Origin: Coriobacteriaceae bacterium AM100-PB1-1D-6A
GTDB lineage: Bacteria > Actinomycetota > Coriobacteriia > Coriobacteriales > Coriobacteriaceae
Direction of reading: 5' to 3'
DNA length: 52,138 nucleotides
Assembly (NCBI GenBank): GCA_027660625.1
Contig: JAQDNC010000015.1
Location: forward strand, 1 to 52,138
Shown here: positions 9,033 through 17,716 of the stretch, piece after piece
Position numbering within the stretch: the stretch's first letter is position 1
Layout: every line of letters starts with the position of its first letter
The notes under the pieces: model-generated
What the model was told of the DNA's origin: nothing
Seen by the model: only the letters and a program-made list of their open reading frames with translations
Databases searched by the model: none
Program-made: the position numbers and the translations under genes

Positions 9033-10481
9033 TTAGCGGCGTTCGAGGACCGCTACGGTTTCGGTGTGGTCGGTATGGGGGAACATGTCGACGGGCGTGA
9101 TCTTGAGCAGGCGATAGCCTCCGTCGAAGAGCTGATGCAGGTCGCGCTCTTGGGTCACGGGGTTGCAGCTGATATAGGTGATGCGGCGCGGCTTAAGTGC
9201 GCAGGCAGCTTCGAGGAACTCGGGGGTGGAGCCGGCGCGCGGCGGATCGATGGAAAGGACATCGATCCGCTCGTTGTTGTCGGCGGCATCTAGGATGTAA
9301 TCGGTGGCATCGTCGGCCATAAACCATGCGTTGCGAGTAAGGCCGTTGAGCTCGGCGTTGCGACGTGCGTCAGCGATGCCGGCGTGGTTGCGCTCCACGC
9401 CAAGCAGCATAATGCCGATGCCCTTGTCCTGGGCGGCTTTGGCTGCGCACAGGCCGATGGTACCGCTGCCACAGTAGGCATCCATGAGCACATCGCCCTG
9501 GTGCAAATCCATGCCGTCGATAGCGAGCTGATAGAGCAGCTCGGTCTGTTGCGGGTTGGTCTGATAAAACGCGGTAGGGGAGATATCGAATTCGCAACCG
9601 AGCAGCTGGTCGCGCATGCACTCGGCGCCATATACAATGCGGGTTTCCTCGCCGAGGATGGCGTTGCCGGGACGTCCGTTGATGTTTTGGGCGACGGTGA
9701 CGATGTGCGGATTGAGTGCGGCGACAGCCTCAAAGAACTCCTGCGCATGCGGCAAGTCGCGCTGAGCGGTCACGAGCGTGACCATGACCTGGTCGGTACG
9801 CCAGCCGCAGCGGACGACGGCATAGCGAAGCAAACCAAGATGCTTGTCCTCATTAAAGGCGGGAATATGCAGCCGCTCAGCTTCGCGTGCGATGCCGTTG
9901 AGAATCTGACGGGCACCCGGTGCCTCGACGGGGCATTCGGGTACGGCAACGATCTTGTGCGTGCCGCGCTCAAAGAAACCGCAACGGACAGCGCCCTCTC
10001 TGCCGGGGGCAAAGGGAGTGGCGGCCTTATGGCGAAACCCGCGCGGCGCAGGATATTTGCCCGGGTCGCCCAGGGTGACGCCCATACCGCGAATGGGGTC
10101 GACGCTAATACCCTCGCGCTCGCAAAGAGCAGCAAAAAGCTCCTCCATAACAGCCTGCTTAGCTGCCAACTGCTTTTTATAAGGACGATTGAGCGCCGTG
10201 CACCCCCCGCAAGCTTTCATGATCGGACAGGGAGACTTGGGATCCACAGCCTTACGCGCAGACGAAACCTGATCTATATGCGAGCGCTTGGAGCGAGTCT
10301 GAGATGCCTTGTCCTCGCTCCGACGAGAGCCGGGACGCTTGGCCTTAGCCTTGCCTTTGGCTGACTTGCCCTTCGCATCCTGAGACGACTTGGATTTCTT
10401 AGAAGATTTTTTCTCCTCCGACCCCTCAGCCGCCTCGATCAAAGCACGACGAGCCCTACGCTCCGCACGAGATTCTGCCAT
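9033..10481 (-). CDS. 23S rRNA m5U methyltransferase, TrmA/RlmD family
   Basis: A 482-residue SAM-dependent RNA (uracil-C5) methyltransferase. Residues 1-85 are a very basic Lys/Ser/Arg-rich extension that takes the place of a TRAM domain. Then come the Fe-S cysteines (CPIMKACGGC plus a later Cys), SAM motif DAYCGSGTIGLCAA, DPPRAG, and the catalytic ISCNP followed by a general-base Glu (TETVAVLERR at the end). These match RlmD/RlmCD. Which 23S uridine (747, 1939 or both) cannot be decided. An upstream in-frame extension would run through the inverted repeat at 10589-10727. The ATG at 10481, preceded by GTGGAG, is the sensible start. Confidence 0.88.
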   Translation of the reverse strand: MAESRAERRARRALIEAAEGSEEKKSSKKSKSSQDAKGKSAKGKAKAKRPGSRRSEDKASQTRSKRSHIDQVSSARKAVDPKSPCPIMKACGGCTALNRPYKKQLAAKQAVMEELFAALCEREGISVDPIRGMGVTLGDPGKYPAPRGFRHKAATPFAPGREGAVRCGFFERGTHKIVAVPECPVEAPGARQILNGIAREAERLHIPAFNEDKHLGLLRYAVVRCGWRTDQVMVTLVTAQRDLPHAQEFFEAVAALNPHIVTVAQNINGRPGNAILGEETRIVYGAECMRDQLLGCEFDISPTAFYQTNPQQTELLYQLAIDGMDLHQGDVLMDAYCGSGTIGLCAAKAAQDKGIGIMLLGVERNHAGIADARRNAELNGLTRNAWFMADDATDYILDAADNNERIDVLSIDPPRAGSTPEFLEAACALKPRRITYISCNPVTQERDLHQLFDGGYRLLKITPVDMFPHTDHTETVAVLERR

Positions 10482-10588
10482 CAATAACTCCACTAATTCA
10501 TGAATTAAAGCTGCAAGTATTGTACCGTGCCAAGCCAGCAGACGATATACAAGCGGTTTATTCGTGTCAGTGATAAGCCCAACGACGG

Positions 10589-10727
10589 TTGCCCGCCGCG
10601 TGAGGGGTGTGGGGGTTAAGTTTATCGCGAGTTCCGCACGAACAGGAGGCCACTTAATGTGGCCTCCGTCGTGAGCAGGACTGTAGAGCAGGAAACTTAA
10701 CCCCCACACCCCTCACGCGGCGGGCAA
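10589..10727. repeat. Nested long inverted repeat, 35-bp perfect arms
   Basis: The arm 10589-10623 is the exact reverse complement of 10693-10727. Inside is a second hairpin, GGAGGCCAC (10645-10653) with GTGGCCTCC (10659-10667), flanked by CACGA/TCGTG. The whole 139 bases can fold into one long imperfect hairpin. It lies between the divergent methyltransferase and amino acid importer genes and carries no reading frame of note. The architecture resembles a small non-autonomous mobile element or a cruciform; the same layout with different bases is found at 42431-42551. Confidence 0.9.
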
Positions 10728-10734
10728 ACTCGCC

Positions 10735-10763
10735 TTGTGCTCTATCACGCTAAAGTGTATGAT
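10735..10763 (+). promoter_or_regulatory. Promoter of the amino acid ABC importer
   Basis: TTGTGC (10735-10740) and TATGAT (10758-10763) are separated by 17 bases, which predicts a start near 10770. The dyad at 10784-10799 would then lie in the early transcribed region, a position typical of repression. Confidence 0.5.
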
Positions 10764-10783
10764 TCTGAACGTTACATGACTCA

Positions 10784-10799
10784 CTTTACCTAACTAAAG
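10784..10799. promoter_or_regulatory. Candidate operator of the CTTTnnCTAACTAAAG family, site 2
   Basis: The sequence is CTTTACCTAACTAAAG; with flanks it is CACTTTA-CCTAAC-TAAAGTG, a perfect 7-bp dyad. It ends 20 bases before the start codon of the substrate-binding protein. Confidence 0.55.
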
Positions 10800-10819
10800 T
10801 GTCATCAAGGGGGAATACC

Positions 10820-11680
10820 ATGAACACCGATATGTCTCGTCGTCAGTTTGTTGGTCTAGCCGGCTCGCTCGCCACGGTGCTTGGCCTTGGTCTTGTCGGT
10901 TGCGGCGGTGGCGCCGGCAAGGGCTCCGCCGCTGGCTCTGCCGCGGCCAAGGATGTGAAGGGCGCTGCGGAGTCCAAGAAGCTCGTGGTGGGCTTTGATA
11001 AGTCCTATCCTCCGTATGGTTTTGTGGGCGACGATGGCGAGTACACCGGCTTTGATCTCGATTTGGCCAAGGCTGTTGCCGATAAGCAGGGCTGGGAGGT
11101 CAAATACGAGGCCATCGACTGGGATGCCAAGGATACGCTGCTCAACTCGGGCGCCATCAACTGTATCTGGAACGGCTTTACCATGGAGGGCCGCGAGGAC
11201 GACTACACGTTCTCCGAGCCGTACATGCTCAACGAGCAGGTGCTGGTGGTAAAGAAGGATGCAGGCATCAAGAGCTGGGACGATCTTGCCGGCAAGACCG
11301 TGATTACCCAGACTGATTCCGCTGCACAGGATGTGCTCGAGGGCGACCAGAAGGATTTGGCCGCGACGTTTGCCACGCTCGATACCATCGGTGAGTACAA
11401 CACGGCGTTTATGCAGCTCGAGAGTGGTGCAGTCGATGCCGTCGCCTGTGACCTCTCGATTGCCCAGTATCAGCTTGCCGCCAAGCCCGATGCCTATACA
11501 CAGCTTGATGAGCCGCTGTCCAGCGAGCACTACGCCGTCGGCTTTAAGAAGGGCGACACCAAGTCGGCCGATGCCGTGACTGAGTCGCTCAAGGCACTCT
11601 ATGAGGACGGCACGGTCAAGGACCTGTGTGATAAATATGCAGATTACGGTCTATCCTTCGACAACTGGGTTTTGAAATAA
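10820..11680 (+). CDS. Amino acid ABC transporter substrate-binding lipoprotein
   Basis: A 286-residue family 3 solute-binding protein for a polar amino acid importer. The N-terminus MNTDMSRRQFVGLAG carries a twin-arginine motif, then a hydrophobic stretch and a lipobox LVGC. This suggests a Tat-exported, lipid-anchored protein. The mature domain starts at KKLVVGFDKSYPPYGFVGDDGEYTG, the classical PBPb opening, with GFDLDLAKAVA and later DAVACDLSIAQYQL. The ligand is not deducible. AAGGGGGAA precedes the ATG at 10820, which is preferred to the in-frame start at 10799. The stop overlaps the permease start by one base (TAATG). Confidence 0.92.
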   Translation: MNTDMSRRQFVGLAGSLATVLGLGLVGCGGGAGKGSAAGSAAAKDVKGAAESKKLVVGFDKSYPPYGFVGDDGEYTGFDLDLAKAVADKQGWEVKYEAIDWDAKDTLLNSGAINCIWNGFTMEGREDDYTFSEPYMLNEQVLVVKKDAGIKSWDDLAGKTVITQTDSAAQDVLEGDQKDLAATFATLDTIGEYNTAFMQLESGAVDAVACDLSIAQYQLAAKPDAYTQLDEPLSSEHYAVGFKKGDTKSADAVTESLKALYEDGTVKDLCDKYADYGLSFDNWVLK

Positions 11681-12333
11681 TGTCTATCCAAGTCATGATG
11701 CAGATGCTTGGCCAGGGATTCTTGGTCAGTTTGCAGCTGTTTGTGCTGACGCTGCTCGGGTCGATTCCCCTGGGAATTCCCGTGGCGTTTATGCGCATGA
11801 GCAAGGTCGCGCCGCTGCGCTGGATTGCGCGCATCTACATTTCGGTCATGCGCGGTACGCCGCTCATGCTGCAGATGTTTGCCATCTACTTTGCCCCGTA
11901 TTACGTGTTCGGCATCTCGCTCACGCCCGATTCCAAATGGACGGCGTGCGTTGTGGCGTTCATCATCAACTACGCCGGCTACTTTGCCGAGATCTATCGC
12001 TCGGGCTTGCAGTCGATTCCGCGCGGTCAATATGAGGCCGCCGAGGTGCTGGGCTATTCGCGCACGCAGACGTTTCTGTATATCGTGATGCCGCAGGTCG
12101 CCAAGCGTATTCTGCCGGCGATGGGCAACGAGATCATCACGCTGGTCAAGGACACGTCGCTGGCGTTTGCCATTGGCGTGGGTGAGATGTTCTCGACCGC
12201 CAAGGCGCTGGTTGCCTCGCAGGTGAGCATGGTGCCGTTTGCGATTGCGGCGCTGATCTACTGGGTCTTTAACTTTGTGGTCGAGATGCTGCTGGGCGCC
12301 GCCGAGAAAAAATTGGATTACTACCATGATTAA
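11680..12333 (+). CDS. Amino acid ABC transporter permease
   Basis: A 217-residue inner-membrane permease of the HisM/GlnP family. It has about five membrane helices and the EAA loop that contacts the ATPase (QYEAAEVLGYSRTQTFLYIVMPQ near residues 110-130). The N-terminus reads as the usual uncleaved first helix (GFLVSLQLFVLTLLGSIPLG). It overlaps the binding-protein stop by one base and the ATPase start by eight, so the three subunits are translationally coupled. Confidence 0.93.
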   Translation: MSIQVMMQMLGQGFLVSLQLFVLTLLGSIPLGIPVAFMRMSKVAPLRWIARIYISVMRGTPLMLQMFAIYFAPYYVFGISLTPDSKWTACVVAFIINYAGYFAEIYRSGLQSIPRGQYEAAEVLGYSRTQTFLYIVMPQVAKRILPAMGNEIITLVKDTSLAFAIGVGEMFSTAKALVASQVSMVPFAIAALIYWVFNFVVEMLLGAAEKKLDYYHD

Positions 12334-13090
12334 TTCGGTAATGAATATAGCGAACGCGCGCAAGGCGTTTGGCGGCAATAAGGTGCTCAAGGATATCTCA
12401 CTCGAGGTAAAGCGTGGCGAGGTTGTGGCGATTATCGGGCCTTCGGGTGGCGGTAAGTCCACGCTGCTGCGCTGCGCCACGCTGCTCGAGACGCTCGACG
12501 GTGGCTCGCTTTCGTTTGGCGACCTTGCCGTCGCGACGGATGCGGGTTCGGGCGCGGTGTACGCAAAGGGCGATGTGCCTAAACAGGCGCGCTCGCGGTT
12601 TGGTCTGGTGTTTCAGAACTACAATCTGTTCCCGCACTATACGGTGATGAAAAACATCACCGACGCTCCGGTTCGCGTACTCAAGCGTCCGCGCGAGCAG
12701 GCCGAAGCGCGTGCGCGTGAGTTGATCGCGCAGATGGGGCTTACGGGCAACGAGAACAAGGTGCCATGTGAGCTTTCGGGTGGTCAGCAACAGCGTGTGA
12801 GTATCGCCCGCGCCTTGGCGCTCGACCCGGAGATCTTGTTCTTTGACGAGCCGACTTCGGCGCTCGATCCCGAGCTAACGGCCGAGGTGCTGCGTGTCAT
12901 TAAAGACCTTGCCGCGCAGAATATGACGATGGTGATCGTGACCCACGCAATGCAATTTGCGCGCGATGTTGCCGACCGCGTGGTCTTTATGGACGGCGGT
13001 CGCATTGTCGAGGAGGGTCCTGCCGAGCAGGTTATCGATCACCCGCGTGAGCAACGTACCCGTGAGTTCTTGAGCCGTATCGAGGGCTAG
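12326..13090 (+). CDS. Amino acid ABC transporter ATP-binding protein
   Basis: A 254-residue ATPase of the GlnQ/HisP type that powers the importer. Walker A is GPSGGGKST, the signature LSGGQQQRVSIARAL, and Walker B EILFFDEPTSALDPE; the H-loop His is in VTHAM. An insertion between Walker A and the Q-loop (DLAVATDAGSGAVYAKGD) is slightly longer than usual. The start at 12326 lies inside the end of the permease gene (8-base overlap); a frame open from 12275 is rejected because it would overlap more. It is the last gene of the operon, followed by a terminator. Confidence 0.93.
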   Translation: MINSVMNIANARKAFGGNKVLKDISLEVKRGEVVAIIGPSGGGKSTLLRCATLLETLDGGSLSFGDLAVATDAGSGAVYAKGDVPKQARSRFGLVFQNYNLFPHYTVMKNITDAPVRVLKRPREQAEARARELIAQMGLTGNENKVPCELSGGQQQRVSIARALALDPEILFFDEPTSALDPELTAEVLRVIKDLAAQNMTMVIVTHAMQFARDVADRVVFMDGGRIVEEGPAEQVIDHPREQRTREFLSRIEG

Positions 13091-13108
13091 GCTCAGCTAT
13101 ATATTGAG

Positions 13109-13150
13109 AAAAAGCCGCCGCAGGTCTTATGGTCTGCGGCGGCTTTTATT
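13109..13150 (+). terminator. Terminator of the amino acid importer operon
   Basis: AAAAGCCGCCGCAG and CTGCGGCGGCTTTT form a perfect 14-bp stem followed by T-rich sequence. The remaining 240 bases before the EF-G-like gene hold no supported gene. Confidence 0.88.
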
Positions 13151-13387
13151 TGTATCGATGGGGTTTAATAATCGCCTCGCATGCGCTCTTCTTCCTCTCG
13201 CCGCCTGTATTCATACGTGCGCCGAAAGGTATGCATGGACGGTCGCCCGTGAGGGTAGGGTGGTGGCATAGGACATTTGGAGGGTGAGTCGGCTCGGCTG
13301 CCGACCATGCTGCTCCCGGGATGGCACCGACCGCGAACTCTCCCCGTTGGCGTCGCGCATTGCGCGCGGCCCTGCAAGGAGGTCATC

Positions 13388-15463
13388 ATGGGTGCTCCCA
13401 AGACCGGTAACGTAAGGAACGTGGTGCTCGTAGGCCAAGGCGGGGTGGGCAAGACCTCACTCGCCGAGGCCATGCTCCACCTTTCTGGCAAGACCGCCCG
13501 CCTGGGCGGCCACGACGGCACCAAGCCCACGCTCGACTATGACCCCGAGGAGGTCAAGCGTGCATTTTCCATCTCGACGACCATTGCGCCGATCGACTGG
13601 AAGGGCGCGCGCATCAATGTGCTCGATGCCCCGTGCTATCCCGATTTTATCGGCGACGCCTTTGCCGCGATGAGCGTCTGCGAGACGGCTCTGTTTGTGG
13701 TCGATGCCGAGGCCGGCCCACAGCCTACGACGGTTAAGCTCTGGTATGCCGCCGAGGACCTGCGTCTGGCGCGTGCGGTGTTCGTAAACCGCCTGTCGCG
13801 CTCTGAGGCCAGCTTTGCGACCACGATGAATCTGCTGCAGGAGCGCTTTGGTATGCGCCTGGGCGCCGTGACCCTTCCCTGGGGCGAGGGCGAGGACTTC
13901 GACGGCATCATCGATCTGGTGCGCATGAAGGCACGCCATTGCAACGGCACTGAAGCCGTTGAGTCGGAGATTCCCGAGGAGTATCGCGCCCAGGCCGAGG
14001 AGGCCCATGACCATCTGTGCGAGCTGGTGGCCGAGGCTGACGACGAGCTGATGATGAAGTACTTGGAAGGCGAGGAGACGCTGACGCAGGAGGAGCTTGA
14101 AGGCCTACTGTCGAAGGCGATCGCTGAGCGCATCTTTGTGCCGGTCTTTGCGGGCGATTGCATTAAGGAGCAGGGTGTCAACTCGCTGATGGACGACATC
14201 GCGACATACTTCCCAGCGCCGACCGACTACGGCGAGATGCCGCTCATCGACGGTGATTCGATTAAGATCTCGAGTGACGATGACCGCCCGGTGGCGTTTG
14301 TGTTTAAGACACTGGCCGATCCGCAGCAGGGTCGCATCAGCTTTATCAAGGTGCTGACGGGCACGCTTGAGCCGGGCCTTGAGCTGATCAACGCGCGTAC
14401 CCGCAAGAGCGATCGTCTGGCTCACCTGTATGTGATGTGCGGCCGCGACATGACCGAGGTCGGTCACGCCTATGCCGGCGACATTATCGTGGCGCCCAAG
14501 TTGGCGGCAGAGACGGGTGACACGCTCTCCATTACCGGTAAGGTCGAGGCGGCGGCGTTTAAGTTCCCCAACTCGCAGTACCGCATTGCCATCGAGGCCG
14601 AGAACCGCGGCGACGAAGAGAAGCTCTACACGTTTATCGAGAAGGCGTGCAAGGCCGATCCGACCATGAGCATCGATCGTGACGAGGAGACGGGCCAGAC
14701 TATCATCTCCGCCGTGGGTGAGGCGCAGGTTTCGGTGCTGCTCAACCGTTTGGAGGATCGCACCAAGGTCGTGGCCAAAAGCGTGCCGATCCGCATTCCG
14801 TATCGCGAGACCATCCGCCGCACGGCGAGTGCCCAGGGCCGCCACAAGAAACAGACTGGCGGTGCCGGTCAGTATGGCGACTGCTGGCTGCGCGTTGAGC
14901 CGCTCATCGGGCCCGACGGCACGAGCGATGGCTATGAGTTTGTGGACGAGGTCGTGGGCGGCCGTATTCCGCGCTCGCTGATTCCCGCAGTGGACAAGGG
15001 CATCCAGGAGACCATGAAGGACGGCATCATTGCCGGCTACCCGCTCACGGGCATTCGCGTGGCTGTGTATGACGGTTCGTATCACAGCGTCGACTCCAAC
15101 GAGATGGCGTTCCGCGCGGCGGCTCGCATCGGCCTGCGCAAGGCGTGCGCCGATGCCGACCCGGTGGTGCTGGAGCCCATCGAGGAAATCACGGTGACGA
15201 TCCCCGAGAGCTACGCCGGCGCCGTGATGGGCGACATCTCGGCCTCGCGCGGTCGCGTGACGGGTATGGAGACCGATGAGCGCGGCGATACCGTGGTCAT
15301 CGCCCAGGCACCTCTCGCCGAGCTGACGGATTACTCGACGCGTCTGCGCTCTATCACGCGCGGCACGGGCGACTTTACCATGAAGCCTGCGGGCTATGAG
15401 CAGGTGCCTTATGACGTTCAGGCCAAGCTGGTCGAGCGCTATGAGGAGGGTCGCGCCAAGTAG
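13388..15463 (+). CDS. Elongation factor G-like protein with altered GTPase motifs
   Basis: A 691-residue EF-G paralogue with all five translational-GTPase domains. G1 is GQGGVGKTS (residues 16-24). G3 reads DAPCYPDF (80-87) in place of canonical DTPGHVDF, so the catalytic His position is Tyr. G4 reads NRLS (134-137) in place of NKxD, and G5 reads AGD in place of GSA. Domain IV has GGAGQYGDCWLRVEP and the loop GGRIPRSLIPAVDKGIQ; domain V has MGDISASRGRVTGME. It resembles actinobacterial FusA2-type proteins, whose role is unclear. AAGGAGG precedes the ATG at 13388, so the longer frame from 13277 is not used. Confidence 0.88.
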   Translation: MGAPKTGNVRNVVLVGQGGVGKTSLAEAMLHLSGKTARLGGHDGTKPTLDYDPEEVKRAFSISTTIAPIDWKGARINVLDAPCYPDFIGDAFAAMSVCETALFVVDAEAGPQPTTVKLWYAAEDLRLARAVFVNRLSRSEASFATTMNLLQERFGMRLGAVTLPWGEGEDFDGIIDLVRMKARHCNGTEAVESEIPEEYRAQAEEAHDHLCELVAEADDELMMKYLEGEETLTQEELEGLLSKAIAERIFVPVFAGDCIKEQGVNSLMDDIATYFPAPTDYGEMPLIDGDSIKISSDDDRPVAFVFKTLADPQQGRISFIKVLTGTLEPGLELINARTRKSDRLAHLYVMCGRDMTEVGHAYAGDIIVAPKLAAETGDTLSITGKVEAAAFKFPNSQYRIAIEAENRGDEEKLYTFIEKACKADPTMSIDRDEETGQTIISAVGEAQVSVLLNRLEDRTKVVAKSVPIRIPYRETIRRTASAQGRHKKQTGGAGQYGDCWLRVEPLIGPDGTSDGYEFVDEVVGGRIPRSLIPAVDKGIQETMKDGIIAGYPLTGIRVAVYDGSYHSVDSNEMAFRAAARIGLRKACADADPVVLEPIEEITVTIPESYAGAVMGDISASRGRVTGMETDERGDTVVIAQAPLAELTDYSTRLRSITRGTGDFTMKPAGYEQVPYDVQAKLVERYEEGRAK

Positions 15464-15497
15464 CGTGTTGCTTTGCCCGTAAGATACATGCCGACGC

Positions 15498-15534
15498 AAG
15501 GGCCGCTCTGGGTAATCCGGGGCGGCCCTTTTTG
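15498..15534 (+). terminator. Terminator of the EF-G-like gene
   Basis: AAGGGCCGC and GCGGCCCTT form a GC-rich stem followed by five T. Confidence 0.8.
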
Positions 15535-15592
15535 ATCCCTGGGGGGCGGAGGAAAACGGATCATTTTAGGTTTTGGGGCAGCTTGGTCGGGC

Positions 15593-16576
15593 CTAGTCCC
15601 CCGAGGCCTGATTGCGGCCGGTGGCGTAGTCGATCTGCACATGCGGCTGCAGGTTGTAGCAATATACGTGGAAGCACAGCGTCTTGCCGTGGTCCTCGAC
15701 CGACTGTGCCTCCAGGCGCACACCGCGGCAGACGAGCTCCTCTTCGTTGTACATGGGCGTGACGCGGTAGAGCACGTGGTTGCCCGTGTCGCGGATGTAG
15801 CCGAGAATCTGTTCTTCAAACGGCAGCATGCCCGTCTCGTTGAGATAGCGCGTACCGGTGAGGAGATTCTTGCGGTTGGCGTTTTCGCCGCAGAGCGACC
15901 AGGCGATAAGGTGGCAGCGGTTGTAGAGGCTCTGGCCCGGAATAAAGTCGTAGCGCTGCTGGCGCCATCCGGCGGGGTGGATGCGCGAGATATCGCCGCG
16001 CTTGCCTTGACCGAGCGATTCGGGGCCCACGCAGGCGAGCGCTTTGCGGGTGCGGCCCAGGCTGTCGAGCTTGGAGAACTTCTTAAAGCAGCCCTCTTCT
16101 GTAGCGCGCTCGTATTCATCGAGTGTGAATGACGGCGTGCCGAGCGGGTGGGTGCTATCGGCGCGCAGGGCAACATAGGGGTTACCCGCGTAGTCGGGAA
16201 TACTGCTGAGATATACGCCGCGGGCGCGGTCGAGATCGGGGTTTTCGACCTCGTCGATGGGGGTGGCAGCGCTGTCCGCGGAAGCGTCGTCACCGGTGTC
16301 GGGTGCGGCGGAATCGGAGCCATCGCCAGAGTCTTGGCTATTTTGAGAGTCCGAGGAGCTCGCTGTTCCTGATTCGAGCCGGGCAACCAGGTCTGCCTCG
16401 TCGTCGGTGCGGCTGGGACTCTCGTTTTGTTTTTCGGCCAGGGCTGCCGCCTGCTCATCGCTTTGCGGCGACAACAGCTTGGGCGCTCCGTCGAGCGACC
16501 CTGTGAACAGCGCAAACCCCAGCACCACGGCGGTGCCGATGGAAAGTACTTGCTTGTAAGCGGACTTGCGCGACAT
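15593..16576 (-). CDS. DNA/RNA non-specific endonuclease, exported or membrane-anchored
   Basis: A 327-residue nuclease of the beta-beta-alpha metal family. An N-terminal hydrophobic segment (about 9-26) acts as a signal peptide or anchor. Residues 30-120 are a low-complexity Ser/Asp/Glu/Ala linker. The catalytic part shows YNRCHLIAWSLCGENANRKN followed by LLTGTRYLN. The His of RCH is the general base and the downstream Asn the metal ligand, as in streptococcal DNA-entry and mitogenic-factor nucleases. Likely roles are DNA scavenging or uptake at the cell surface. AGGAG precedes the ATG. It is the only gene here on the minus strand between two plus-strand terminators. Confidence 0.82.
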   Translation of the reverse strand: MSRKSAYKQVLSIGTAVVLGFALFTGSLDGAPKLLSPQSDEQAAALAEKQNESPSRTDDEADLVARLESGTASSSDSQNSQDSGDGSDSAAPDTGDDASADSAATPIDEVENPDLDRARGVYLSSIPDYAGNPYVALRADSTHPLGTPSFTLDEYERATEEGCFKKFSKLDSLGRTRKALACVGPESLGQGKRGDISRIHPAGWRQQRYDFIPGQSLYNRCHLIAWSLCGENANRKNLLTGTRYLNETGMLPFEEQILGYIRDTGNHVLYRVTPMYNEEELVCRGVRLEAQSVEDHGKTLCFHVYCYNLQPHVQIDYATGRNQASGD

Positions 16577-16705
16577 GGAGGCTCCTGGATGGACGGTTGG
16601 GAATCTACCAGTCTAGCAGGAGCCGACAGGGGCCGTTCTGTCGAACAAATACTTAAGATTTGGGACAAACGCTACGGATTCATTTGCCTCATATTTGACG
16701 TATGG

Positions 16706-17716
16706 CTAGATCGAGGTGGAGTCGAGCCAGTTGAGCTTACACTCGAGAATGCGCTGCTCGCCGGGTTCGCTGCTGCCGTCAAGTAGGGCGAGCAGCATCT
16801 CGGCTGCTTCGCGACCTTCCTGGTCGACAGGCTCGATGATGGTGGAGACGGTCGGCGTGGTGAGGTTGGTCCAGTCTTCGCAGTTGAGTCCCAAAAGGCC
16901 GATTTGCTGCGGAAGCAGATGGGCCATGGGCTGGAGTGCCTTGTAGACACGGGGGAGTGCCCACTGATTTTGCACGAAGATAAGGGTTCGCTTGGCGGGG
17001 TTGAGCTTGTATTTAAAGTATTCGGTGAGCTCGCTGATTGACGGCTTGTTGTGATCGATGGGGATGGCTTTGTAGAGTTGCCCATTCGCGGCCAATGCCT
17101 CGGCATATCCCTGAAAACGTTCCATGCGGGTGCGCATTTCGGTCATATTGGCAGCAATGGAGAAAAAGTCCTCGTAGCCGGCATCGAGAAGCGCCTGCGT
17201 GGCATTGTACACGCCGTCGTAGAGGTTGGTTTTGATCCAGCTGGTGCCTGGGCTGTAGATGGCCGCGTCAAAAAAGACGACGGGCTTGCCGGCGCGCTTG
17301 ATGCGGTCGTGGACGGCCTTGAAATTTGCCGTGGGCTGGATGATAAAACCATCGACGCCCAGCGAGAGCATTTTGTCGACATACATGAGCTCGGTCTCGG
17401 GGTTAAAGTTGCTCGTGCAAACGACCGTCTGGTAGCCCGCGGGGAGCATGACTTGTTCCATGCCGTTGAGGACGAGGCCCGCCCACTTGTTGGTGTTATC
17501 CAAAATGATGATGGCGATGACGTGGGTCTGCTTGCCGGTGAGCGTTTGCGCTTGGGCGTTGGGAACGTATCCGAGTTCCTTGATGACGCGCGCAATCTTT
17601 GCCTGCGTCTTCTCGCTAAGCTTTTCTCGTTTGTCGTTGAGGTAATACGAGACGCTTGCCGTCGAGGTTCCCGCCTCTCGAGCGACGTCTGCGATCGTAA
17701 CGCGCTGTTTTGCCAC
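16706..17716 (-). CDS. LacI-family transcriptional regulator (sugar operon)
   Basis: A 336-residue repressor-type regulator. The N-terminal HTH and hinge read VTIADVAREAGTSTASVSYYLN, with the hinge helix near VPNAQAQTL. The periplasmic-binding-protein-like effector domain follows (VIAIIILDNTNKWAGLVLNG onwards). GGAAGGAG lies five bases before GTG at 17716, so GTG is taken as start instead of the unsupported ATG at 17752. It is divergent from the PTS operon, and a 20-bp dyad in the shared region (17939-17958) is its probable operator. The effector is presumably a sugar phosphate from that pathway. Confidence 0.9.
   Translation of the reverse strand: MAKQRVTIADVAREAGTSTASVSYYLNDKREKLSEKTQAKIARVIKELGYVPNAQAQTLTGKQTHVIAIIILDNTNKWAGLVLNGMEQVMLPAGYQTVVCTSNFNPETELMYVDKMLSLGVDGFIIQPTANFKAVHDRIKRAGKPVVFFDAAIYSPGTSWIKTNLYDGVYNATQALLDAGYEDFFSIAANMTEMRTRMERFQGYAEALAANGQLYKAIPIDHNKPSISELTEYFKYKLNPAKRTLIFVQNQWALPRVYKALQPMAHLLPQQIGLLGLNCEDWTNLTTPTVSTIIEPVDQEGREAAEMLLALLDGSSEPGEQRILECKLNWLDSTSI

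Noticed and set aside
13165..13269. Short charged minus-strand frame (34 codons) between the amino acid importer and the EF-G-like gene
   Set aside because: No ribosome binding site; the Arg/Glu-rich content is compatible with chance in GC-rich DNA.
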